NCBI GenBank assembly: GCA_021186555.1
Contig: JAJKFL010000005.1
Span: forward strand, 7,591,178 to 7,655,177
Source of the DNA: Reticulitermes speratus
Lineage: Eukaryota > Arthropoda > Insecta > Blattodea > Rhinotermitidae
Direction: 5' to 3'
DNA length: 64,000 nucleotides
Positions within the stretch are counted from its first letter, which is position 1. Each line of letters begins with the position of its first letter. Shown here one piece after another: positions 21,601 through 31,634 of the stretch. Both the position numbers and the translations under genes were made by a program. The notes beneath the pieces were generated by a model that had not been told where the DNA came from, searched no databases, and worked only from the letters and a program-made list of their open reading frames with translations.

Positions 21601-23060
21601 TATTACATGAAACCAATAATCATCCTACAAACACAGAATGGGTGAAAGTGAATCCAAAACGCCATGAAACATCAAACAAAGGCAATAAAAAAAAAAAAAA
21701 TCCAATTCCAGGGAAAATCATCAATTAATTATTATCAACAAATCCTTTCGCAATCTTGGAAGTGGACAATAGTGACGAAGGTTATGTAACTATCGCATCT
21801 ATGTACAATAAAGTTGTCGATAACAAATTATGTAATAATAAGCAGTGTTCTGGTTTGGAAGACCTCAACGAGCAGAAAGAATACACAACAAAAGCAGTGT
21901 TGAATACGAGTATGCAACAAGGAACTCAGAGAATTAATGGATTACCCCACATGAGTCAAGATCTTGATAGTAAATGTCATTTTAAAATTCCTACCATAAT
22001 CAACGGCACAACATCAGTAATTGGAAACGATACATTACCGAAGAACCTCAAAAGGAACAACATGTAAAACCCTATAAAACCAAGAAGCAACAATCCTGAA
22101 AGTACTACTCTACATAAAGTATATGTGCTAGGTGATAGTCATGTCAAACATAGTATTGTACAACTTAGAAATGAATTAAGTTCAAGATTTCAAGTCACTG
22201 GTGTGATTAAACCTGGAGCTAATGCAGAAAACATTGTGAATACCTCTACAAACGAGATACAAAACCTTGGTACACATGATGCTATTATCCTTAGTGCCGG
22301 AACTAATGATGTTGATAGAAAGAATATGGACGTAGCTCTTATTCAGATTACCAAATTTGTACAAACTAACTATAGTACCAATATCATAATTTTAGATTTA
22401 CCTCACAGACATGACAATCAACCTTCCGCATAGGTGAACACAAAAATCAAAGAATTCAATAGAAAATTAAAGAAAATTACTGCAGCTTATAATCACGTCT
22501 CACTCATAGAAACTAATCTTAAAAGATAACTTTTCACAAGACATGGACAACACTGGAATAAACTGGAGAAAGCCCTAGTTGTAAAACTCTTAAGCCTGAG
22601 AATTAATAAATTACTAGAGAAGGGTCCTCAATTCATGTTTAATCTTAAGTGGAAAGAACAATCAACTTTGGTGGATAATATAGTTATAGATAACCAGGGA
22701 AATCATGAGCATGATATACAACACCAGGAAACTGTAATAGATAAGAGAAATCCATGTAGAACCTCTAGCAGACAAAACAGGATACCTGTAACCAGGAACG
22801 ATGATTTTTTATGGGATTCAGATTCCTTGAAGGAGGCAAGTGTCACCATAGGTGTGGTATCAACAGATATGATTGCAAATAAAACTGCTGTGCCTTTAAA
22901 CCGAAAGGAAGTGAAAGTGCTGGAAGAAACTTCAAAACACAAGAAAACGAACTGTAACAACTGCCAAGAAGAGGAAGAAGCCGCTAGTCTTAGTGAAGAG
23001 ACCCAGACAGGAAATACTCTAAATTGTTTACCGCCTAAGAGGTTAAGGAAACAACCCTCA
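21601..23060 (+). pseudogene. eLINE-5 ORF1, middle and C-terminal part
   Basis: Resumes after the nested stack with TNTEWVKVNPKRHE-type sequence and an open frame at 21756-22067. The SGNH domain (22125-22433) reads VLGDSHVKHSIVQL and LSAGTNDVDRK. A TAG stop at 22431-22433, a TAA at 22527 and RHGQHWNKL (His region) follow. From 22635 the tail is open and ends in the junction peptide IPVTRNDDFLW (22788-22814). A second, similar peptide YRRDDFCMVN lies at about 23061-23090. Confidence 0.8.
22805..22811 (+). promoter_or_regulatory. Putative -1 frameshift heptamer T TTT TTA (eLINE-5)
   Basis: In the ORF1 frame the codons are GAT TTT TTA TGG, so the heptamer is in slip phase. An ATG overlaps it in the -1 frame. 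In this copy that -1 frame stops after about 23 codons, while the 0 frame runs on into the endonuclease N-terminus. Confidence 0.45.
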
Positions 23061-23904
23061 TACAGAAGGGATGATTTTTGTATGGTGAACAGTGGTAACT
23101 CAAATAACCTAAAAGTGCTACACTATAATATACAAAGTTTAAACAATAAAACTCTAGAACTGTCTCTGTTTTTTACATGACAATGATATAATGATTGATG
23201 TACTATGCTTTACAGAACACTGGTTATCAATGGACCAGATAAGCTTTTAAATGTAGACCAATATAGTTTAAGTAGTAATTTCTGTAGGATAACTAAAAAG
23301 GGTGGAGGTTCTTGTATATTTGTTAGAGACCTTTTGCAAACCAAAAAGGTCCGATACTTAAGTGATATAGGTCAGGAAAAAGTTTTTGAACTGTCAGCTG
23401 TGGAGCTTTTAGACATGAAGACAGTCAGTGTCTGTATTTATAGATCACCAGAGGACGATTTTGGTGAATTTTTAATAAAATTGGAAACCGTGATTAATAG
23501 GATTCAAAATATAAAAAAGAGAACCATCCTTTGCGGAGATTGGAATGTGAATTTTCTTCAAAGCAATAAAAAATCACATAAACTACAAAACTTACTAGAA
23601 ATGTATAATTTAATCAATAGGGTATCTACTCCAACAAGACTATCAAACTTATCAAGTTCACTTATTGATGTTATGATAAGTGATGCCTTTAATCAAGACA
23701 TAATGACATTAAATTTTGATTTGGGTCTTTCAGACCATATGGCACAAATTCTATACCAGAGAATTGACGAACCACTAATAAATGTAATTTGTAAAGAAAA
23801 ACGGTACTTCTCCCAAGAAAAGATGAATGAATTTAATAATATTTTAAAAGCTGAACTATGGGGGGATGTCTATGAATCTGATGATGTAAATACTAGTAAA
23901 ACAC
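23061..23904 (+). pseudogene. eLINE-5 ORF2 endonuclease remnant
   Basis: Starts LKVLHYNIQSLNNKTLELSL, in frame with the ORF1 tail and ending TGA at 23178. CFTEHWLSMDQI appears in another frame (about 23207). The main part (23205-23924 frame) has KKGGGSCIFVRD, CIYRSPEDDFG, LCGDWNVNFL and LSDHMAQ. Coding homology ends at about 23904, where a hammerhead unit begins. No RT of this copy follows. Confidence 0.8.
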
Positions 23905-24149
23905 GTCCCCTGGATTTTACGTAATTCGACAGTTGGACGTAATGATACCATAATCCATTGGGTATCAAGATTTTATTTTATTCTATGTGGATGTAAGAGG
24001 TGTTTAAAATTGAACTAATGGATGTAAATCATACGTAAAACTTTGACCCCCTGAGGATGGCTTGTTAAAGGCCAAAACATGTAGGGGTAATTGACTTATC
24101 AGAATATAGTGCATATTTTGGTGTCTAAAACTTTTAATTAGCTATCAAG
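23905..24149 (+). mobile_element. Solo hammerhead-bearing unit
   Basis: Noncoding stretch with a hammerhead-like core at 24046-24089 and a tail GGTGTCTAAAAC before ATGCACGGTGAACATAACG (24151). That last motif marks the start of a further unit, so the two units are head to tail. Boundaries are approximate. Confidence 0.55.
24046..24089 (+). ncRNA. Degenerate hammerhead core
   Basis: CTGAGGA (24051-24057), stem II from GGC(C) bases, then AAAA where GAAA is required, stem III ACATGT and A17. Stem I pairs CCCC with GGGG. The G-to-A change in the GAAA box should abolish cleavage. Confidence 0.6.
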
Positions 24150-24241
24150 ATGCACGGTGAACATAACGTGAAACTTCATATCCTATCAAACAATAAGACC
24201 AACGAATGCACTGTATTGACCAATTTTATTCTGGCCTATTT

Positions 24242-24284
24242 CCCTACACGTGTTTCGGAACTTTAAAGTTCCATCTTCAGGGGT
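24242..24284 (-). ncRNA. Hammerhead ribozyme core (minus arm)
   Basis: Reverse-complement copy of the core at 24881-24924, with all conserved bases (CTGAAGA, GAAA, palindromic ACACGTGT, A17). Confidence 0.75.
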
Positions 24285-24880
24285 TTTTCTTGTCTTATGC
24301 TACCAGATATTCACATATTAAAAACAAATTCACAATATATACAATAGTCTGTTGAACAGTCTTAAAACCTCATGTAAATAAATATTCAGAGCACTTTTTA
24401 AGTTGTACGATGTGTACCTTTATCAGTTAGAAATGTAAAATCTCACTTAAAAGAATATATAAAAACTGTTTTATAAAACGTTGTAATCTGTTCGTGGTAT
24501 TGGCTGTTTGTTATTGTTTAAAATATTATTTAAAATCTCCATTTAACTCAAATAATTTACATATAAACAAAATTCTTATTTGGAATGTTTAATTTTTTTA
24601 CAGAAATGACTACGGAAATATAAAAACTATGCCAGTAGTTGCGTAAAATAATAACAAACAGCCAATACCACGAACAGATTACAACGTTTTATAAAACAGT
24701 TTTTATATATTCTTTTAAGTGAGATTTTACATTTCTAACTGATAAAGGTACACATCGTACAACTTAAAAAGTGCTCTGAATATTTATTTACATGAGGTTT
24801 TAAGACTGTTCAACAGACTATTGTATATATTGTGAATTTGTTTTTAATATGTGAATATCTGGTAGCATAAGACAAGAAAA

Positions 24881-24924
24881 ACCCCTGAAGATGGAACTTT
24901 AAAGTTCCGAAACACGTGTAGGGA
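24881..24924 (+). ncRNA. Hammerhead ribozyme core (plus arm)
   Basis: CTGAAGA from 24885, stem II GGAACT/AGTTCC with a TTAA loop, GAAA, stem III as palindrome ACACGTGT, A17, and stem I CCC/GGG. The core is complete. Confidence 0.8.
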
Positions 24925-25026
24925 AATAGGCCAGAATAAAATTGGTCAATACAGTGCATTCGTTGGTCTTATTGTTTGATTTAAATAAAATGCACGGTGC
25001 TAATACAGTGAAATTCATATCCTATG

Positions 25027-25541
25027 TTCCTTTGTGAGTTGAAAGTATCAGTTATGCAGTTCACATCAACATATCTTAGTACTTCTGTTTCTTGATCAAT
25101 ATTATTGAAATACGTTACTTTCATCGCTATATAATAGATACAATTCGTATAATAATGCTGTTACTCATTACTTTTAGGCTAAATGTATCATAATCATTAT
25201 AGTAGATTGGACAATACTTTCTACGCGTGTATACATTATTAGGTTCGTAGCAGAGCAAGGAATAAACATTGCGCATTTACATTGCAAAAAACATTGATTC
25301 TTATTATTCATTTCTTATAAGTTTCCAGTTCATGAAATGGGCAAGAGATAATGTAATTCGTGCCCACTTCGTGGTGTCCAACAAGATGGCGTCCCGCCAG
25401 AAAGCGTATCAAGAGGTGTGGAGTAATAATCTATCCAATATACAGTGCTGGTGTACTTGAAATGGTGAATTTGTCCAAAATAATGTTAACCACCAAATGG
25501 TGCATACAAGGGTGTGTAAGGAAATAAGTAACTTATTGAAG
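25027..25541. other. Probable eLINE-6 5' untranslated region
   Basis: AT-rich sequence upstream of the eLINE-6 ORF1. No inverted repeat or coding frame supports another call. The element's 5' boundary cannot be fixed. Confidence 0.4.
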
Positions 25542-26834
25542 ATGGCGGACAATACAACCCACGCCGTGGCTACACAGGGTATAATTGGAAATAAAGAACT
25601 AATAAACAGTGACTATGTCTGTGTGCAGTGTATAGAATTGGAGAGTCAGCTCAGAGAAACAGTGGAAGAACTAAAGTCGGCTCAATTAATCATAGAACTT
25701 CTTCAACAAGAGTCATCTACCAGAATAACCTCAAATCAAGATGATGCCAATAGAAATAACATCTCTCACATAGCTACTAATCAAATTGCAAATACAGAAT
25801 GGGTGAAGGTAAATTCCAGATGCCGTGGTGCAACTAATAAAGACAAACTATTTAAAAAGGCACCAACCAGGGCAAATGTGCAAATAACAGTATCAAACCG
25901 ATATTCAATCTTGGAAGTGGATAATATTGAGGAAGGTTATGTAACCCACTCAACTGTAGACAATAAAGTTGTCAAAAACAATTTACGCGATAGAAATCAG
26001 TGTAGTAATCGAGAGGAACCTAAACAGCAAAATGAAGTTATTACGAAAACAGTTTGGAATTCGAGTGAGCAGCAAGAAACAAAGTGCATCCAAGGATTAT
26101 CCCACAGGAGTCGGGATACGGACGGAAAGAGGCGTTTCAAAATACCAACTTTAATTAACGGTTTAACAACAATGATGAAAAATGACACATTATTACGGAG
26201 ACACATAAAGAACATCAACATGAAGAGTTCTACAGGAATAAGAAGCACCAATTCTGCAAGTTCAGTTCAGCATAAAGTGTTCATGCTGGGTGACAGTCAT
26301 CTCAGGGGAAATGTTGTCAAACTTAGAAGTGAATTAAGTGCAAAATTTGAAGTTACTGGGATGATTAGACCGGGAGCGTGTGCTGAAAAAATTGTGAATA
26401 CCTTAGCAGATGATCTACAAAACCTACATACACAAGATGTTATTGTCCTTAATGCTGGTGCTAATGATGTATACAAGAATAATAAGGGGGTAGCCCTAAC
26501 TCAGATTACTAGATTTTTTCAAAGAAACTATTACACTAATATTATAATCTTAGACATACCACAGAGATATGATCTTTCACTTTCCTCCTGTGTGAATTCT
26601 GAAATCGAAGAATTCAATAGAAAACTAAAGAAAATTGTCACTTCATACAATCATGCTTCACTTTTAGAAACAAATCTTAAGACAGAATTTTTCAAGAGGC
26701 ATGGTCTACATTGGAATAGACTGGGAAAGACCTTGGTAGTAAAACTCATACTCCTTCAAATTAACAAATTAATAGGAAAGGGACCTCAAACTCCGATCAA
26801 TCTTAATTGGAAAGATAACTCTATGGATGTGTAA
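25542..26834 (+). CDS. eLINE-6 ORF1, intact SGNH/esterase protein (430 aa)
   Basis: The only full-length ORF1 in the window. The start ATG is at 25542 (MADNTTHAVATQGI); the frame is open a further 15 codons upstream. The N-terminus has YVCVQCIELESQLRETVEEL and SAQLIIELLQQES, a CxxC-like start and coiled coil, probably for multimerisation. A basic linker follows. The SGNH domain has FMLGDSHLRGN (nucleophile Ser252), LNAGANDVYKN (Asn block) and KRHGLHWNRLGK (His387 or His390). Catalytic residues look intact. It ends INLNWKDNSMDV* and lacks the DDFLW junction peptide, so the frame probably ended early by mutation. Role: ORF1 of a LINE; the esterase substrate is unknown. Confidence 0.88.
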   Translation: MADNTTHAVATQGIIGNKELINSDYVCVQCIELESQLRETVEELKSAQLIIELLQQESSTRITSNQDDANRNNISHIATNQIANTEWVKVNSRCRGATNKDKLFKKAPTRANVQITVSNRYSILEVDNIEEGYVTHSTVDNKVVKNNLRDRNQCSNREEPKQQNEVITKTVWNSSEQQETKCIQGLSHRSRDTDGKRRFKIPTLINGLTTMMKNDTLLRRHIKNINMKSSTGIRSTNSASSVQHKVFMLGDSHLRGNVVKLRSELSAKFEVTGMIRPGACAEKIVNTLADDLQNLHTQDVIVLNAGANDVYKNNKGVALTQITRFFQRNYYTNIIILDIPQRYDLSLSSCVNSEIEEFNRKLKKIVTSYNHASLLETNLKTEFFKRHGLHWNRLGKTLVVKLILLQINKLIGKGPQTPINLNWKDNSMDV

Positions 26835-27813
26835 TGTAAGTAGTTGTAATGAAGAGATGACAACTTTATTAGACAATGTAAATAGTAATAACATGAGAAA
26901 CCATGAACAAAGTATATGCCAAATGTGTGAATATGCTGACCGTCAACCATATAGAAACTTCAAATTGATTCGAGGCATTAGCCCTTCTAAAGGACATTTC
27001 AAATGGAAACAGACTCAGTGCCAAAGTAAAACCTGCTGTCTTTGAAGAAGAGGAAATTGTGGATCAAAAAGCCCTTCGAAAGAAGCTTTCTAAGGAAAAT
27101 TCGAAACATCCTTCCCTCAACATAACCTTCAAAACATCAATAGTTCACGCTCTCAACACAGGATTATAATAGTGGGCGATAGTCATGCGAGAGATTGCGC
27201 AAAGGAAGTGCAACAAAATATGGGATGTGGTTTCGAAGTTCAAGGAATAGTGAAACCTGGATCAAATATGGAAATAATAGTAAATACAGCAAATATAGAT
27301 ATAAGGAAACTCACATATAAGGACGTTGTGGTAGTGTGGGGAGGAACACGGAATGTGGAAAAGAATGAGACAGGGAAAGGTCTTCACCAAATAAAAAAAC
27401 TTTGTTCAAAATCACAAACAGACAAATGTTATTGTGATGAGTGTACCGCACAGACATGACCTAGAGTCAAAATCGTGTGTAAATGATGAAGTGAAAAGGT
27501 TTAATAGAAAATTAAAAAGCTTTTGAAGGTTTTTGGTAATACACGTGTTATAGAAGTGGAGTCTGATAGGGACCTGTTCACAGGACATGGTTTACATATG
27601 AACTTAAGAGGTAAGGAACAGGCAGCCAAAAAAAAATAAAAATTGTGAAAGTAATTTTGAATATGTTGAGTGAGAAAAAGTCTGACCCAATTAAGATGAA
27701 AGGGAAAGATGACCAAGGGTATGGACGAGGAAGAGACTCATATTCTACTGATAAATGAACCTCAAAAACCGGTAAAAGGAAAAAGTGAACCTGGAAGAAA
27801 GTGAAGATAATGG

Positions 27814-27840
27814 TGGGGGGGGGGGGGGGGGGGGGGGGGG
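27814..27840 (+). repeat. Poly(G) tract
   Basis: About 27 consecutive G within the eLINE-7 ORF1 linker. Length is unreliable in any assembly, so the frame across it cannot be trusted. Confidence 0.9.
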
Positions 27841-27911
27841 CAAAATGAAGTGGAGCGAACCTTGGTACTATCTAAAAGATCTCGCAGATTACCTATAAAC
27901 AGAAGCGAGGA

Positions 27912-27918
27912 TTTTTTA
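27912..27918 (+). promoter_or_regulatory. Putative -1 frameshift heptamer T TTT TTA (eLINE-7)
   Basis: Codons GAT TTT TTA TGG in the ORF1 frame. Slipping by -1 continues directly into ATG GAT AGA..., the ORF2 frame, which reaches the endonuclease without a stop. Eight bases downstream CCTCA (27927-27931) can pair with TGAGG (27956-27960). The overlapping ATG would also allow reinitiation. Confidence 0.55.
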
Positions 27919-28784
27919 TGGATAGACCTCAACAAGAAATAAGATTAGTGGCTAGTGAGGTAGGCAAGAGACAGGATTTAAATTCAAATGTGTTATCTAT
28001 ATTACACCACAATGTTCAGAGTTTGAGAAATACGTTACTGGAACTAACCGTTTTATTGAATACAGATTTTGTAGATTTAGACATCCTATGTTTTTCAGAA
28101 CATTGGCTAAATGATGAACAAATGAGAACTTTAAACATTGAGTATTATAAATTAGTAAAAAATTTTAGTAGAATTAGTAGTAATGGTGGAGGATCATGTA
28201 CTTGGGTATAAAAGGATTTACAAGTAAGAGAAATAAGTTATTTAAGAAGGGTGGGTAGTGAAAATGATTTTGAGATGACACAAGTGGAACTAGTGGATTT
28301 TAAGTTTATTTTAGTCTGTATTTATCGATCACCACATAGTGACTTCTATACAATTTTGAATAAGTTGGAAATAGTGATTTGTAAAGTGCAAGTGAAAGGA
28401 ATGAAATTAATTCTGTGTGGTGACTGGAACATAAATTTTTTGCAAGACATTGCACAGCTTCGTGCATTACAGAACATATTAATAACATATAACTTGATGA
28501 ATACGGTGACATCTCCAACAAGGGTCACAAAATATTCAGTATCATTAATAGATGTTATGATAACTAGTAAGCTACAATGCAAAAATTCAACGGAAGTGTT
28601 ACATTTGGGGTATTCCGATCATTTTGCACAAATATTACATATAAAAGTAAATAAGCCAAAAACAGGACTGGAAAAAAATCACAAGAAGACAGTTTTCAGG
28701 AAGGAATATAGAAGAATTTAAGCATTTACTTGACACTGAATCTTGGGAAGATATTCTTTTGAGTGATGAAGTAAATACTTCTTA
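27918..28784 (+). pseudogene. eLINE-7 ORF2 endonuclease
   Basis: Starts MDRPQQEIRLVASEVGK, then SILHHNVQSLRN, LCFSEHWLNDEQ and SSNGGGSC. A TAA at 28209-28211 and a small shift separate it from 28251-28721, which has CIYRSPHSDF, LCGDWNINFL and LGYSDHFAQ. All catalytic endonuclease blocks are recognisable. A Harbinger-like MITE at 28785 interrupts the linker to the RT. Confidence 0.82.
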
Positions 28785-29137
28785 AGGTACGCGCACACTG
28801 GAGCGCAGCGGATGGAACGGACGCATCGGACGAGTCGCAATATTTTTACTGAGTAAGCACACTGCTTCGTATTTCCGCCTACAGGCTGACGCAATTCATT
28901 TCAGTGCAGGCCGTTGATTTGCTAACAACATGAGCATTTCCCTTTCCCTTCTGTGTCACGCCATGCAATACGATAACTTCACCGCTGAGTCAGCCGGACT
29001 CGCCGGCCTGACGGAAAAAGATTCCCCTCCCAGAATCCGAGACGGAATTGCCGCACTCCGTTGCGTCCGGTGCGGATCAGTGTGCGATGGCACGTAACTA
29101 GTAAAGGGAAGAATATCTTATCTCCGTGCGCGTACCT
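28785..29137. mobile_element. Harbinger-like MITE (353 bp)
   Basis: Inverted ends AGGTACGCGCAC, flanked by TTA at 28782-28784 and 29138-29140. A second inverted pair lies just inside (CGCACACTG at 28792 and its complement near 29078). It is GC-rich compared with its surroundings and has no ORF. Confidence 0.75.
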
Positions 29138-29140
29138 TTA

Positions 29141-30656
29141 TAATACTTTTTTGAACAGATTTTTGTACTATTTTGAAAGAGCTTTTCCTCTAAAGACAGT
29201 TTATAAGAATAAAATTTAATAGATTACTCAGGGGATAAAGGTTTCAAGTCAAAAAATGAGACTTTTAAACACTCTAAAGAAAACACAAATCTTTCAAATG
29301 AAGCACTGGAATATATTAACAGATACCAGAAAATCTATAAAAGAGTCATAATAGAAGCCAAAAGAGAAAATGATAGGTTCATTTTAAGTGCACATAACAA
29401 AACAAAAGCAATTTGGCAAATAATAAATAAAGAAACTGGAAGTTCTTTGCAGTGTGATCACATAATTAGTTTAAAGAATGGAAAAGAGGTAATATCCAAC
29501 CCACAAAAAGTGGCAGACATGTTAAATTCCTTTTTTACTGAATGCGTAATAGATCTTTTAGCGAGAAACATAAATCATTCTCCGGCACAAACCTCACAGC
29601 AGAGGATTAAAAGTAAGACCGCTGTACAAAAAAGGGGATAGACATGAAGTTTGCAATTACAGGCCAATATCAATTTTATCAGTTTTTTCAAAAATATTAG
29701 AAAAATTGGTGTACAACAGGTTAATATCCTTCGTAACAAAACATACTGTATTAACAGATGTGCAAAATGGGTTCAGGAAAAACAAATCAACAGAAACAGC
29801 TTCCCAGACTTTTATAGAAAGTATACAGGAGGCGATGGATAGACGGTTACATGTCATAGGAATATTCTTTGACTTAACAAAGGCATATGATGTGATAGAC
29901 CATAACATATTACTGGATAAATTAAATTACTATGGGATTTGAGGGGTTACAAATTCATTGTTCAAAGCTTACTTATCTCACCGAGTACAATTTGTCAAAA
30001 TAAACCAACTAATGATAAAAATAACAACCAAAATACATATACATCCTCATTGAGAGAAATAATACATGGTGTCACAGGGGTCAATCTTGGGACCACTTTT
30101 GTTTCTATTGTATATAAATGATCTCCCATTAAATGTGCAAGGGGCGCAAATGGTATTGTTTGCAGATCACACCGACATACTTGTTATTGATAAAGACAAG
30201 GATGCTTTACAACAGAAAATAAATAAGGTCACGAAACAGCTAGAAACACGGTTTCAAGAAAATAATCTTCTAATAAATACTAAAAAAAGTTGCAATGTAA
30301 TTTCACTTTAATAAAATCAGGTTTGCAGACAGACCACATATAGTCTTTAATAACTCAGAAATTGCTTATTCATCAGAACTGAGATTTTTAGGTATAGACA
30401 TTACAGAAAACCTTAAAAGGAACATCCACATTCAGTCATTATGTTCAAAATTAAGTAAAACATCCTACATAATTAAATCACTAAGAGGAGTTTTGAGTCC
30501 AAATATGTTAAGAAGTATTTACTTTGGAAAGTTTCAATCGCTATTGAGATATGGAATAATATTTGGGGGGGTGGGGAAGTAATAGTATAAAGGTATTTAA
30601 AATGCAGAAGAGGGTGCTGCAAATAATTAGTGGACTTGGCAAACAAGAATCATGTA
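29141..30656 (+). pseudogene. eLINE-7 reverse transcriptase
   Basis: The linker part YKRVIIEAKRENDRFILSA and KTKAIWQIINKETGS (from 29335) is followed by a deletion near 29600. Then come NYRPISILSVFSKILEKLVY (29660-29720), NGFRKNKSTETASQTF (29767-29814), motif A IFFDLTKAYDVIDHNILL (29863-29916), motif B QGSILGPLLFLLYINDLP (30072-30125) and motif C LFADHTDI (30159-30182), where the second Asp of FADD is His. Frames change at least four times. The C-terminal part (FGKFQSLLRYGIIFGG, KRVLQIISG) runs to the hammerhead unit at 30657. Confidence 0.85.
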
Positions 30657-30754
30657 TTTTAAGTTTTAATTCACCGTGCATTTTATTATTTAAGATAAAA
30701 CACCAACAAATGCACAAATTATAAGGTGCAAATTTGCTCCCTATATCATGATTT

Positions 30755-30795
30755 ACCCTACGCGTTTCAGCTCCTCATCAGCCATCATCAGGGGT
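30755..30795 (-). ncRNA. Hammerhead core (minus arm)
   Basis: Minus strand: CTGATGA, stem II GGCTG/GAGCT (imperfect), GAAA, stem III ACGCGT, A17, stem I ACCC/GGGT. Conserved core bases are present; stem II is weakened relative to the plus arm. Confidence 0.7.
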
Positions 30796-31593
30796 TATTT
30801 TCTCTATTATAAATGGTGCTTTACAAATGCTGCATCTGTGGATGGCACTTTTGATTATGCACTATTTTGGGCATAAGACACTTGTTCATAAGTTAAAAAA
30901 CACACGAGTCATAAATCAAAGTTAAAATGATGGTTTGTTAAAAAATCTTGTTAAAAGCACTGTTCACTGCGTCTATTGTATAAAAAAAAATTGTTTGCAC
31001 TTCTAAAAGTTACAGTACATCTATACTTCCTCATAACACAGTTCACTTTCACCGGGTATACTTCAAGACACAACCCCACACCATACTAGGTATGTCATTC
31101 TTCTTATTATTACTCTTATTATTATTTTTCTTATTATTTTTATTATTCTATTATTATCTTTTTAAACCCCCCCCCCTTTTTTCATTCCGCTTTTAATACT
31201 TAATTACATAACCCTGAATTTACAGCACCAGAACCACTTTTTCTTCCTATTAATTTATACCAAAACATCGAGAGGACTGCACTACGACATATTAAGCAGG
31301 ATGACAACAACGGAAAGCAATTGCCGGTACACGTCAGAGTCCATCGCAACCAGCGCGGTGCAGTGTGTGATCTACTGTAACTTTTAGAAGTGCAAACAAT
31401 TTTTTTTATACAATAGACGCAGTGAACAGTGCTTTTAACAAGATTTTTTAACAAACCATCATTTTAACTTTGATTTATGACTCGTGTGTTTTTTAACTTA
31501 TGAACAAGTGTCTTATGCCCAAAATAGTGCATAATCAAAAGTGCCATCCACAGATGCAGCATTTGTAAAGCACCTTTTATAATAGAGAAAATA

Positions 31594-31634
31594 ACCCCTG
31601 ATGATGGCTCATGAGGAGCTGAAACGCGTAGGGT
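31594..31634 (+). ncRNA. Hammerhead ribozyme core (plus arm)
   Basis: CTGATGA from 31598, stem II GGCTC/GAGCT, GAAA (31621-31624), palindromic stem III ACGCGT, A17 at 31630, stem I ACCC/GGGT. The core is complete. Confidence 0.78.

Larger units (their letters stand above)
24150..25026. mobile_element. Long perfect hairpin with paired hammerheads
   Basis: Inverted arms of about 325 bp (24189 to about 24515 and about 24655-24981) that I read as essentially identical, separated by about 140 bp. Each arm carries a complete hammerhead core, in opposite orientations. The unit is framed by direct repeats beginning TGCACGGTG and ending TTCATATCCTAT (about 24151-24188 and 24991-25025). No ORF is present. 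The near-perfect arms imply a recent origin; a transcript would fold into long double-stranded RNA. Confidence 0.75.
26835..27920 (+). pseudogene. eLINE-7 ORF1 (with eLINE-6 tail)
   Basis: Decayed tail of eLINE-6 (to about 26930) passes into a second ORF1. The SGNH part opens at 27169 (GDSHARDCAKEVQQ) with VVWGGTRNVEKNE. It frame-shifts near 27440 (VPHRHDLESKSC), has several stops, and keeps LFTGHGLHMNLRGKEQAA (27571-27627). A 28-base poly-G tract at about 27814 interrupts the linker. The last frame reads RRLPINRSEDFLW then IDLNKK*, ending in the junction heptamer. Confidence 0.8.
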
